Shown here: positions 1 to 9,913 of the stretch, in pieces
How the letters are laid out: the number at the start of each line of letters is the position of its first letter
How positions within the stretch are numbered: position 1 is the stretch's first letter
Origin: Petrolisthes cinctipes
Taxonomy: Eukaryota; Arthropoda; Malacostraca; Decapoda; Porcellanidae
Direction of reading: 5' to 3'
DNA: 64,000 nt
Assembly: GCA_033782935.1 (NCBI GenBank)
Contig: JAWQEG010001306.1
Coordinates: forward strand, 2,542,001 to 2,606,000
Program-made: the position numbers and the translations under genes
The notes under the pieces: generated by a model
The model's input: the letters and a program-made list of their open reading frames with translations, nothing else
What the model was told of the DNA's origin: nothing
Databases searched by the model: none

Positions 1-1503
1 TCTGTACATGCCTACAAAGTGCTAGAATATTTTCAAAATATAGGCTAAAAACATGCTAAAAATCGACATTTTAGGTGCCAAAAAATCAATATCTCAAATT
101 CAGTCCCAAAACACCCGAAAATTCGATATTTAGAGGTCCCAAAAGGTATCTGTACATGCCTACTCCGTGTTAGAGTATTTTCAAAATACAGGCCAAAAAC
201 ATACTGAAAATCGATCTTTTAGGTGCCCAAAAGTCGATATGTGCATGCATCTTCTGTACCCGTTTATATCTCAAATTCTGGCCCTAAACACCCGAAAATT
301 CGATATTTTGGGGTCCCAGAAGCGATCTGTACATGCCTACTCCGTGTTAGAGTATTCTCAAAATTCAGGCCCAAAACATGCTGAAAATCGATATTTTTGG
401 TGCCCAAAGTCAATATGTGCATGTATCTTCTGTACCCGTTTATATCTCAAATTCAGGCTCAAAACACCCGAAAATTCAATATTTTGGGGTCCCAGAAGCA
501 ATCTGTACATGCTTACTCAGTGCTAGAATATTTTCAAAATATAGGCTAAAAACATGCTAAAAATCGATCTTTTAGGTGCCAAAAAGTCGATATCTGAAAT
601 TCATTCCCAAAACACCCGAAAATTCGATATTTAGGGGTCCCAGAAGCGATCTGTACATGCCTACTCCGTGTTAGAGTATTTTCAAAATACATGCTCAAAA
701 CATACTGAAAATCGATCTTTTAGGTGCACAAAAGTCGATATGTGCATGCATCTTCAGTACCCGTTTATATCTCAAATTCAGGCTCAAAACACCCGAAAAT
801 TCAATATTTTGGGGTCCCAGAAGCAATCTGTACATGCCTACTCAGTGTTAGAGTATTTTCAAAATACAGGCCCAAAACATGCTGAAAATCGATATTTTAG
901 ATGCCAAAGTCAATATGTGCATGTATCTTCTGTACCCGTTTATATCTCAAATTCAGGCTCAAAACACCCGAAAATTCAATATTTTGGGGTCCCAGAAGCA
1001 ATCTGTACATGCCTACTCAGTGCTAGAATATTTTCAAAATATAGGCTAAAAACATGCTAAAAATCGATCTTTTAGGTGCCCAAAAGTCGATATGTGCATG
1101 CATCTACTGTACCCGTTTATATCTCAAATTCTGTCCCTAAACACCCGAAAATTCGATATTTTGGGGTCCCAGAAGCGATCTGTACATGCCTACTCCGTGT
1201 TAGAGTATTTTCAAAATACAGGCCAAAAACATACTGAAAATCGATCTTTTAGGTGCACAAAAGTCGATATGTGCATGCATCTTCTGTACCCGTTTATATC
1301 TCAAATTCAGGCTCAAAACACCCGAAAATTCAATATTTTGGGGTCCCAGAAGCAATCTGTACATGCTTACTCAGTGCTAGAATATTTTCAAAATATAGGC
1401 TAAAAACATGCTAAAAATCGATCTTTTAGGTGCCAAAAAGTCGATATCTCAAATTCATTCCCAAAACACCCGAAAATTCGATATTTAGGGGTCCCAGAAG
1501 CGA
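1..1503 (+). repeat. Leading irregular block of the array
   Basis: Order A1, B1, C1, A2, B2, C2 (175 bp, one base lost in GATGCCAAAG), then a 177-bp A/B hybrid (1002-1178), a B hybrid (1179-1355) and A2 (1356-1503). It lacks the clean periodicity of the next block. The A1 head at base 1 has the unusual CTACAAAGTGCTAG. Confidence 0.85.
1002..1178 (+). repeat. Hybrid monomer: A head with full-length B body (177 bp)
   Basis: The first part (GTGCTAGAATATTTTC, TAGGCTAAAAACATGC) is class A, but from GGTGCCCAAAAGTCG onward it is B1, including the 29 bases that A monomers lack. Exchange within the shared ATCGATCTTTTAGGTGCC segment explains it. Confidence 0.85.
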
Positions 1504-3860
1504 TCTGTACATGCCTACTCCGTGTTAGAGTATTTTCAAAATACTGGCCAAAAACATACTGAAAATCGATCTTTTAGGTGCCCAAAAGTCGATATGTGCA
1601 TGCATCTTCTGTACCCGTTTATATCTCAAATTCTGGCCCTAAACACCCGAAAATTCGATATTTTGGGGTCCCAGAAGCGATCTGTACATGCCTACTCCGT
1701 GTTAGAGTATTCTCAAAATTCAGGCCCAAAACATGTTGAAAATCGATATTTTTGGTGCCCAAAGTCAATATGTGCATGTATCTTCTGTACCCGTTTATAT
1801 CTCAAATTCAGGCTCAAAACACCCGAAAATTCAATATTTTGGGGTCCCAGAAGCAATCTGTACATGCTTACTCAGTGCTAGAATATTTTCAAAATATAGG
1901 CTAAAAACATGCTAAAAATCGATCTTTTAGGTGCCAAAAAGTCGATATCTCAAATTCAGTCCCAAAACACCCGAAAATTCGATATTTAGGGGTCCCAGAA
2001 GCGATCTGTACATGCCTACTCCGTGTTAGAGTATTTTCAAAATACATGCTCAAAACATACTGAAAATCGATCTTTTAGGTGCACAAAAGTCGATATGTGC
2101 ATGCATCTTCAGTACCCGTTTATATCTCAAATTCATGCTCAAAACACCCGAAAATTCGATATTTTGGGGTCCCAGAAGCGATCTGTACATGCCTACTCCG
2201 TGTTAGAGTATTTTCAAAATTCAGGCCCAGAACATGCTGAAAATCGATATTTTTGGTGCCCAAAGTCAATATGTGCATGTATCTTCTGTACCCGTTTATA
2301 TCTCAAATTCAGGCTCAAAACACCCGAAAATTCAATATTTTGGGGTCCCAGAAGCAATCTGTACATGCCTACTCAGTGTTAGAATACTTTCAAAATATAG
2401 GCTAAAAACATGCTAAAAATCGATCTTTTAGGTGCCAAAAAGTCGATATCTCAAATTCAGTCCCAAAACACCCGAAAATTCGATATTTAGGGGTCCCAGA
2501 AGCGATCTGTACATGCCTACTCCGTGTTAGAGTATTTTCAAAATACATGCTCAAAACATACTGAAAATCGATCTTTTAGGTGCACAAAAGTCGATATGTG
2601 CATGCATCTTCAGTACCCGTTTATATCTCAAATTCAGGCTCAAAACACCCGAAAATTCAATATTTTGGGGTCCCAGAAGCAATCTGTACATGCCTACTCA
2701 GTGTTAGAGTTTATTCAAAATACAGGCCCAAAACATGCTGAAAATCGATATTTTAGATGCCCAAAGTCAATATGTGCATGTATCTTCTGTACCCGTTTAT
2801 ATCTCAAATTCAGGCTCAAAACACCCGAAAATTCAATATTTTGGGGTCCCAGAAGCAATCTGTACATGCCTACACAGTGCTAGAATATTTTCAAAATATA
2901 GGCTAAAAACATGCTAAAAATCGACATTTTAGGTGCCAAAAAATCGATATCTCAAATTCAGTCCCAAAACACCCGAAAATTCGATATTTAGAGGTCCCAG
3001 AAGCGATCTGTACATGCCTACTCCGTGTTAGAGTATTTTCAAAATACATGCTCAAAACATACTGAAAATCGATCTTTTAGGTGCACAAAAGTCGATATGT
3101 GCATGCATCTTCAGTACCCGTTTATATCTCAAATTCAGGCTCAAAACACCCGAAAATTCGATATTTTGGGGTCCCAGAAGCGATCTGTACATGCCTACTC
3201 CGTGTTAGAGTATTTTCAAAATTCAGGTCCAAAACATGCTGAAAATCGATATTTTTGGTGCCCAAAGTCAATATGTGCATGTATCTTCTGTACCCGTTTA
3301 TATCTCAAATTCAGGCTCAGAAACACCCGAAAATTCAATATTTTGGGTCCCAGAAGCAATCTGTATATGCCTACACAGTGCTAGAATATTTTCAAAATGT
3401 AGGTTAAAAACATGCTAAAAATCGACATTTTAGGTGCCAAAAAATCGATATCTCAAATTCAGTCCCAAAACACCCGAAAATTCGATATTTAGAGGTCCCA
3501 GAAGGTATCTGTACATGCCTACTCCGTGTTAGAGTATTTTCAAAATACATGCTCAAAACATACTGAAAATCGATCTTTTAGGTGCACAAAATTCGATATG
3601 TGCATGCATCTTCTGTACCTGTTTATATCTCAAATTCTGGCCCTAAACACCCGAAAATTCGATATTTTGGGGCCCCAGAAGCAATCTGTACATGCCTTCT
3701 CAGTGTTAGAGTATTTTCAAAATTCAGGCCCAAAACATGCTGAAAATCGATATTTTTGGTGCCCAAAGTCAATATGTGCATGTATCTTCTGTACCCGTTT
3801 ATATCTCAAATTCAGGCTCAAAACACCCGAAAAATCAATATTTTGGGGTCCCAGAAGCAA
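1504..3860 (+). repeat. Regular block of 501-bp B-C-A trimers
   Basis: B monomers start at 1504, 2005, 2506, 3007 and 3508, exactly 501 apart; each trimer is B (177), C (176), A (148). Haplotypes alternate inside this fixed frame: B1 first, then B2 copies; C1, C1, C2, C1; A2, A2, A1, A1. The last B (3508-3684) is a B2 head with a B1 tail. Order is therefore conserved while haplotypes are shuffled. Confidence 0.92.
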
Positions 3861-5167
3861 TCTGTACAGTGCTAGAATATTTACAAAATATAGGCTAAAA
3901 ACATGCTAAAAATCGACATTTTAGGTGTCAAAAAATCGATATCTCAAATTCAGTCCCAAAACACTCGAAAATTCGATATTTAGAGGTCCCAGAAGAGATC
4001 TGTACATGCTTACTCCGTGTTAGAGTATTTTCTAAATACAGGCCAAAAACATACTGAAAATCGATCTTTTAGGTGCCCAAAAGTTGATATGTGCATGCAT
4101 CTTCTGTACCCGTTTATATCTCAAATTCTGGCCCTAAACACCCGACAATTCGGTATTTTGTGGTCCCAGAAGCGATCTGTACATGCTTACTCCGTGTTAG
4201 AGTATTTTCAAAATTCAGGCCCAAAACATGCTGAAAATCGATATTTTTGGTGCCCAAAGTCAATATGTGCATGTATCTTCTGTACCCGTTTATATCTCAA
4301 ATTCAGGCTCAAAACACCCGAAAATTCAATATTTTGGGGTCCCAGAAGCAATCTGTACAGTGCTAGATTATTTTCGAAATATAGGCTAAAAACATGCTAA
4401 AAATCGATCTTTTAGGTGCCAAAAAGTCGATATCTCAAATTCAGTCCCAAAACACCCGAAAATTCGATATTTAGGGGTCCCAGAAGCGATCTGTACATGC
4501 CTACTCCGTGTTAGAGTATTTTCAAAATACATGCTCAAAACATACTGAAAATCGATCTTTTAGGTGCACAAAAGTCGATATGTGCATGCATCTTCAGTAC
4601 CCGTTTATATCTCAAATTCAGGCTCAAAACACCCGAAAATTCGATATTTTGGGGTCCCAGAAGCAATCTGTACATGCCTACACAGTGCTAGAATATTTTC
4701 AAAATATAGGCTAAAAACATGCTGAAAATCGACATTTTAGGTTTCAAAAAATCGATATCTCAAATTCAGTCCCAAAACACCCGAAAATTCGATATTTAGG
4801 GGTCCCAGAAGCGATCTGTACATGCCTACTCCGTGTTAGAGTATTTTCAAAATACATGCTCAAAACATACTGAAAATCGATCTTTTAGGTGCCCAAAAGT
4901 CGATATGTGCATGCATCTTCAGTACCCGTTTATATCTCAAATTCAGGCTCAAAACACCCAAAAATTCAATATTTTGGGGTCCCAGAAGCAATCTGTACAT
5001 GCCTACTCAGTGTTAGAGTATTTTCAAAATACAGGCCCAAAACATGCTGAAAATCGATATTTTAGATGCCCAAAGTCAATATGTGCATGTATCTTCTGTA
5101 CCCGTTTATATCTCAAATTCAGGCTCAAAACACCCGAAAATTCAATATTTTGGGGTCCCAGAAGTAA
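3861..5167 (+). repeat. Transition from trimers to pentamers
   Basis: Order A1 with the 10-bp deletion (3861-3998), B1, C1, A2 with the deletion (4352-4489), B2, A1 (4667-4814), B2, C2. The 10-base head deletion first appears here, on both A1 and A2 bodies. That means it either arose twice or was moved between A haplotypes by exchange in the shared head. Confidence 0.85.
4992..5167 (+). repeat. Monomer class C2 (176 bp), reference copy
   Basis: C-type body with a B-like head: CAAAATACAGGCCCAAAACATG in place of the C1 CAAAATTCAGG, and ATCGATATTTTAGATGCCC in place of TTTTTGGTGCCC. The head shows CTCAGTGTTAGAG where C1 and B show CTCCGTGTTAGAG. It normally follows B2 and precedes A1. The mixed character suggests an older exchange between B and C types. 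Confidence 0.9.
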
Positions 5168-5315
5168 TCTGTACATGCCTACACAGCGCTAGAATATTTT
5201 CAAAATATAGGCTAAAAACATGCTAAAAATCGACATTTTAGGTGCCAAAAAATCGATATCTCAAATTCAGTCCCAAAACACCCGAAAATTCGATATTTAG
5301 AGGTCCCAGAAGGTA
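5168..5315 (+). repeat. Monomer class A1 (148 bp), reference copy
   Basis: Class A heads read GTGCTAGAATATTTTC (GCGCTAG in this copy) and the body reads ATCGACATTTTAGGTGCC. Compared with the 177-bp class B, it lacks 29 bases at the junction near 5256-5259, where GATAT runs directly into CTCAAATTC. The retained part is one full half-unit of about 89 bp plus a 59-bp remnant of the second. A1 ends in AGAGGTCCCAGAAGGTA and usually precedes a B1 monomer. The deletion creates a GATATC site that I do not see in classes B or C. The class carries a conserved in-frame TAA (CATGCTAAAAATCG) that closes most chance reading frames of the array. Confidence 0.93.
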
Positions 5316-5404
5316 TCTGTACATGCCTACTCCGTGTTAGAGTATTTTCAAAATACAGGCCAAAAACATACTGAAAATCGATCTTTTAGGTGCCCAAAAG
5401 TCGA
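5316..5404 (+). repeat. First half-unit (89 bp) of a B monomer
   Basis: Aligns with the following 88 bases without large gaps. Shared blocks include T.TGT.CATGC at the start, CAAA followed by a GGCC block in the middle, then GAAAA, TCGAT, TTTT and CCC toward the end. Identity by hand is about two thirds. It carries the 15-bp dyad at 5342-5356. Confidence 0.85.
5342..5356 (+). other. Perfect 15-bp dyad in the monomer head
   Basis: GTATTTTCAAAATAC is a 7-bp inverted repeat around one central C. The same place in class A (5194-5208) reads ATATTTTCAAAATAT, where both outer bases have changed and still pair. In C1 (5519-5533) the right arm is AAAATTC, giving one mismatch. It occurs once per monomer, so several hundred times in the window. 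It could be a binding site for a dimeric protein, a bendable AT element, or simply ancestral sequence; no function is shown. Confidence 0.7.
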
Positions 5405-5492
5405 TATGTGCATGCATCTTCTGTACCCGTTTATATCTCAAATTCTGGCCCTAAACACCCGAAAATTCGATATTTTGGGGTCCCAAAAGCGA
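5405..5492 (+). repeat. Second half-unit (88 bp) of a B monomer
   Basis: Diverged partner of the preceding half-unit. Bases 5408-5436 of this half are the 29 bases missing from every regular A monomer. The bases matching the dyad of the first half (GTTTATATCTCAAATTC here) no longer form a palindrome, so the two halves have diverged in potential function. Confidence 0.85.
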
Positions 5493-5668
5493 TCTGTACA
5501 TGCCTACTCCGTGTTAGAGTATTTTCAAAATTCAGGCCCAAAACATGCTGAAAATCGATATTTTTGGTGCCCAAAGTCAATATGTGCATGTATCTTCTGT
5601 ACCCGTTTATATCTCAAATTCAGGCTCAAAACACCCGAAAATTCAATATTTTGGGGTCCCAGAAGCAA
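5493..5668 (+). repeat. Monomer class C1 (176 bp), reference copy
   Basis: Diagnostic bases are CAAAATTCAGGCCCAAAACATG, ATCGATATTTTTGGTGCC, AAAGTCAATATGTGCATGTA and TTCAATATTTTGGGG. Three positions that are CpG in B1 are CpA here (5578-5579, 5644-5645, 5666-5667). One base shorter than class B. C1 usually lies between B1 and an A2 monomer. Confidence 0.93.
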
Positions 5669-5806
5669 TCTGTACAGTGCAAGAATATTTTTGAAATATA
5701 GGCTAAAAACATGCTAAAAATCGATCTTTTAGGTGCCAAAAAGTCGATATCTCAAATTCAGTCCCAAAACACCCGAAAATTCGATATTTAGGGGTCCCAG
5801 AAGCGA
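5669..5806 (+). repeat. Monomer class A2 with 10-bp head deletion (138 bp), reference copy
   Basis: Class A body with ATCGATCTTTTAGGTGCC and AAAAAGTCGATATCTC, ending AGGGGTCCCAGAAGCGA. The head reads TCTGTACAGTGCTAG where full copies read TCTGTACATGCCTAC followed by ACAGTGCTAG, a loss of 10 bases with AC at both edges. The short form is the usual one inside the 816-bp pentamer; full 148-bp A2 copies occur in 501-bp trimers (for example 1857-2004 and 2358-2505). Confidence 0.92.
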
Positions 5807-5983
5807 TCTGTACATGCCTACTCCGTGTTAGAGTATTTTCAAAATACATGCTCAAAACATACTGAAAATCGATCTTTTAGGTGCACAAAAGTCGATATGT
5901 GCATGCATCTTCAGTACCCGTTTATATCTCAAATTCAGGCTCAAAACACCCGAAAATTCAATATTTTGGGGTCCCAGAAGCAA
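5807..5983 (+). repeat. Monomer class B2 (177 bp), reference copy
   Basis: Differs from B1 by ACATGCTCAAAACATACTG after the head, GGTGCACAAAAGTCG, CTTCAGTACCCG and CAGGCTCAAAACACCCG. The tail is C-like: it ends AAGCAATCTG in most copies and carries TTCGATATT or TTCAATATT depending on the copy, which suggests exchange with class C. It usually follows A2 and precedes A1 (pentamer) or C2 (hexamer). Confidence 0.92.
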
Positions 5984-8900
5984 TCTGTACATGCCTACAC
6001 AGTGCTAGAATATTTTCAAAATATAGGATAAAAACATGCTAAAAATCGACATTTTAGGTGCCAAAAAATCGATATCTCAAATTCAGTCCCAAAACACCCG
6101 AAAATTCGATATTTAGAGGTCCCAGAAGGTATATGTACATGCCTACTCCGTGTTAGAGTATTTTCAAAATACAGGCCAAAAACATACTGAAAATCGATCT
6201 TTTAGGTGCCCAAAAGTCGATATGTGCATGCATCTTCTGTACCCGTTTATATCTCAAATTCTGGCCCTAAACACCCGAAAATTCGATATTTTGGGGTCCC
6301 AGAAGCGATCTGTACATGCCTACTCCGTGTTAGAGTATTTTCAAAATTCAGGCCCAAAACATGCTGAAAATCGATATTTTTGGTGCCCAAAGTCAATATG
6401 TGCATGTATCTTCTGTACCCGTTTATATCTCAAATTCAGGCTCAAAACACCCGAAAATTCAATATTTTGGGGTCCCAGAAGCAATCTGTACAGTGCTAAA
6501 ATATTTTTTGAAATATAGGCTAAAAACATGCTAAAAATCGATCTTTTAGGTGCCAAAAAGTCGATATCTCAAATTCAGTCCCAAAACACCCGAAAATTCG
6601 ATATTTAGGGGTCCCAGAAGCGATCTGTACATGCCTACTCCGTGTTAGAGTATTTTCAAAATACATGCTCAAAACATACTGAAAATCGATCTTTTAGGTG
6701 CACAAAAGTCGATATGTGCATGCATCTTCAGTACCCGTTTATATCTCAAATTCAGGCTCAAAACACCCGAAAATTCGATATTTTGGGGTCCCAGAAGCAA
6801 TCTGTACATGCCTACACAGTGCTAGAATATTTTCAAAATATAGGATAAAAACATGCTAAAAATCGACATTTTAGGAGCCAAAAAATCGATATCTCAAATT
6901 CAGTCCCAAAACACCCGAAAATTCGATATTTAGAGGTCCCAGAAGGTATATGTACATGCCTACTCCGTGTTAGAGTATTTTCAAAATACAGGCCAAAAAC
7001 ATACTGAAAATCGATCTTTTAGGTGCCCAAAAGTCGATATGTGCATGCATCTTCTGTACCCGTTTATATCTCAAATTCTGGCCCTAAACACCCGAAAATT
7101 CGATATTTTGGGGTCCCAGAAGCGATCTGTACATGCCTACTCCGTGTTAGAGTATTTTCAAAATTCAGGCCCAAAACATGCTGAAAATCGATATTTTTGG
7201 TGCCCAAAGTCAATATGTGCATGTATTTTCTGTACCCGTTTATATCTCAAATTCAGGCTCAAAACACCCGAAAATTCAATATTTTGGGGTCCCAGAAGTA
7301 ATCTGTACATGCCTACACAGTGCTAGAATATTTTCAAAATATAGGCTAAAAACATGCTAAAAATCGACATTTTAGGTGCCAAAAAATCGATATCTCAAAT
7401 TCAGTCCCAAAACACCCGAAAATTCGATATTTAGGGGTCCCAGAAGCGATCTGTACATGCCTACTCCGTGTTAGAGTATTTTCAAAATACATGCTCAAAA
7501 CATACTGAAAATCGATCTTTTAGGTGCACAAAAGTCGATATGTGCATGCATCTTCAGTACCCGTTTATATCTCAAATTCAGGCCCTGAACACCCGAAAAT
7601 TCGATATTTTGGGGTCCCAAAAGCGATCTCTACATGCCTACTCCGTGTTAGAGTATTTTCAAAATTCAGGCCCAAAACATGCTGAAAATCGATATTTTTG
7701 GTGCCCAAAGTCAATATGTGCATGTATCTTCTGTACCCGTTTATATCTCAAATTCATGCTCAAAACACCCGAAAATTCAATATTTTGGGGTCCCAGAAGC
7801 AATCTGTACAGTGCTAGAATATTTTCGAAATATAGGCTAAAAACATGCTAAAAATCGATCTTTTAGGTGCCAAAAAGTCGATATCTCAAATTCAGTCCCA
7901 AAACACCCGAAAATTCGATATTTACGGGTCCCAGAAGCGATCTGTACATGCCTACTCCGTGTTAGAGTATTTTCAAAATGCATGCTCAAAACATACTGAA
8001 AATCGATCTTTTAGGTGCACAAAAGTCGATATGTGCATGCATCTTCAGTACCCGTTTATATCTCAAATTCAGGCTCAAAACACCCGAAAATTCGATATTT
8101 TGGGGTCCCAGAAGCAATCTGTACATGCCTACACAGTGCTAGAATATTTTCAAAATATAGGCTAAAAACATGCTAAAAATCGACATTTTAGGTGCCAAAA
8201 AATCGATATCCCAAATTCAGTCCCAAAACACCCGGAAATTTGATATTTAGAGGTCCCAGAAGGTGTCTGTACATGCCTACTCCGTGTTAGAGTATTTTCA
8301 AAATACAGGCCAAAAACATACTGAAAATCGATCTTTTAGGTGCCCAAAAGTCGATATGTGCATGCATCTTCTGTACCCGTTTATATCTCAAATTCTGGCC
8401 CTAAACACCCGAAAATTCGATATTTTGGGGTCCCAAAAGCGATCTGTACATGCCTACTCCGTGTTAGAGTATTTTCAAAATTCAGGCCCAAAACATGCTG
8501 AAAATCGATATTTTTGGTGCCCAAAGTCAATATGTGCATGTATCTTCTGTACCCGTTTATATCTCAAATTCAGGCTCAAAACACCCGAAAATTCAATATT
8601 TTGGGGTCCCAGAAGCAATCTGTACATGCCTACTCAGTGCTAGAATATTTTCAAAATATAGGCTAAAAACATGCTAAAAATCGACAATTTAGGTGCCAAA
8701 AAATCGATATCTCAAATTCAGTCCCAAAACACCCGAAAATTCGATATTTTGGGGTCCCAGAAGCGATCTGTACATGCCTACTCCGTGTTAGAGTATTTTC
8801 AAAATTCAGGCCCAAAACATGCTGAAAATCGATATTTTTGGTGCCCAAAGTCAATATGTGCATGTATCTTCTGTACCCGTTTATATCTCAAATTCAGGCT

Positions 8901-9758
8901 CAAAACACCCGAAAATTCAATATTTTGGGGTCCCAAAAGCAATCTGTACAGTGCTAGAATATTTTCGAAATATAGGCTAAAAACATGCTAAAAATCGATC
9001 TTTTAGGTGCCAAAAAGTCGATATCTCAAATTCAGTCCCAAAACACCAGAAAATTCGATATTTAGGGGTCCCAGAAGCGATCTGTACATGCCTACTCCGT
9101 GTTAGAGTATTTTCAAAATACATGCTCAAAACATACTGAAAATCGATCTTTTAGGTGCACAAAAGTCGATATGTGCATGCATCTTCAGTACCCGTTTATA
9201 TCTCAAATTCAGGCTCAAAACACCCGAAAATTCGATATTTTGGGGTCCCAGAAGCAATCTGTACATGCCTACACAGTGCTAGAATATTTTCAAAATATAG
9301 GCTAAAAACATGCTAAAAATCGACATTTTAGGTGCCAAAAAATCGATATCTCAAATTCAGTCCCAAAACACCCGAAAATTCGATATTTAGAGGTCCCAGA
9401 AGGTATCTGTACATGCCTACTCCGTGTTAGAGTATTTTCAAAATACAGGCCAAAAACATACTGAAAATCGATCTTTTAGGTGCCCAAAAGTCGATATGTG
9501 CATGCATCTTCTGTACCCGTTTATATCTCAAATTCTGGCCCTAAACACCCGAAAATTCGATATTTTGGGGTCCCAGAAGCGATCTGTACATGCCTACTCC
9601 GTGTTAGAGTATTTTCAAAATTCAGGCCCAAAACATGCTGAAAATCGATATTTTTGGTGCCCAAAGTCAATATGTGCATGTATCTTCTGTACCCGTTTAT
9701 ATCTCAAATTCAGGCTCAAAACACCCGAAAATTCAATATTTTGGGGTCCCAGAAGCAA

Positions 9759-9913
9759 TCTGTACATGCCTACTCAGTGCTAGAATATTTTCAAAATATA
9801 GGCTAAAAACATGCTAAAAATCCGATATGTGCATGCATCTTCAGTACCCGTTTATATCTCAAATTCAGGCTCAAAACACCCGAAAATTCAATATTTTGGG
9901 GTCCCAGAAGCAA
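9759..9913 (+). repeat. 155-bp fusion monomer (A head / B2 tail), first copy
   Basis: The class A head runs to CATGCTAAAAATC and then joins directly to CGATATGTGCATGC of B2, skipping 22 bases present in a normal B monomer. It lies between C1 and C2. The same junction AAAATCCGATATG recurs at 17935-18089 and 19897-20051. Confidence 0.9.

Larger units (their letters stand above)
5316..5492 (+). repeat. Monomer class B1 (177 bp), reference copy
   Basis: Full-length monomer of two half-units (5316-5404 and 5405-5492). Diagnostic bases are ACAGGCCAAAAACATACTG after the head, GGTGCCCAAAAGTCGATATG in the middle, CTTCTGTACCCG, and CTGGCCCTAAACACCCG in the second half. It contains the 8-bp palindrome TGCATGCA, which class C has lost. 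CpG is kept at 5402-5403, 5468-5469 and 5490-5491. B1 typically follows A1 and precedes C1. Confidence 0.93.
5168..5983 (+). repeat. 816-bp pentameric higher-order repeat, reference unit
   Basis: Order A1 (148) - B1 (177) - C1 (176) - A2 with 10-bp deletion (138) - B2 (177), summing to 816. Further units of 816 or 817 bp in the same order start at 5984, 10090, 13355, 14171, 15802, 16618, 21358, 26403, 28027, 29659, 31281, 44422 and 50153. Some have one hybrid monomer, for example the B2/B1 hybrid in the unit at 10090. It is the most frequent large unit of the window. Confidence 0.92.

Noticed and set aside
167..526. Open reading frames of 60-190 codons, with a recurring peptide starting MLEYFQN, seen about a hundred times.
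   Set aside because: They are the repeat read in frame. Most begin at the same GTG in CCGTGTTAGAG and stop at the same TAA in CATGCTAAAAATCG of the next A monomer. Monomer lengths 148 and 176 are not multiples of three, so frames break between units. No domain, signal or codon bias is visible, and minus-strand frames behave the same way.
5168..5315. CENP-B box or telomere-like motif in the monomers.
   Set aside because: No match to the CENP-B box core (TTCG followed by the A/CGGG part) or to TTTAGGG/TTAGGG arrays was found by eye in any monomer class; TTTAGGGGTCCC in A2 is a single non-tandem resemblance.
5342..5356. Rho-independent terminator or small RNA hairpin at the head dyad.
   Set aside because: The stem is almost all A/T with a one-base loop and no GC-rich stem, and it recurs in every monomer, so it is a satellite feature.
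5405..5430. TGCATGCA palindrome in class B as a regulatory (RY-type) element.
   Set aside because: It is lost in class C (GTGCATGTA) and deleted in class A, and there is no gene nearby; more likely incidental to the monomer.
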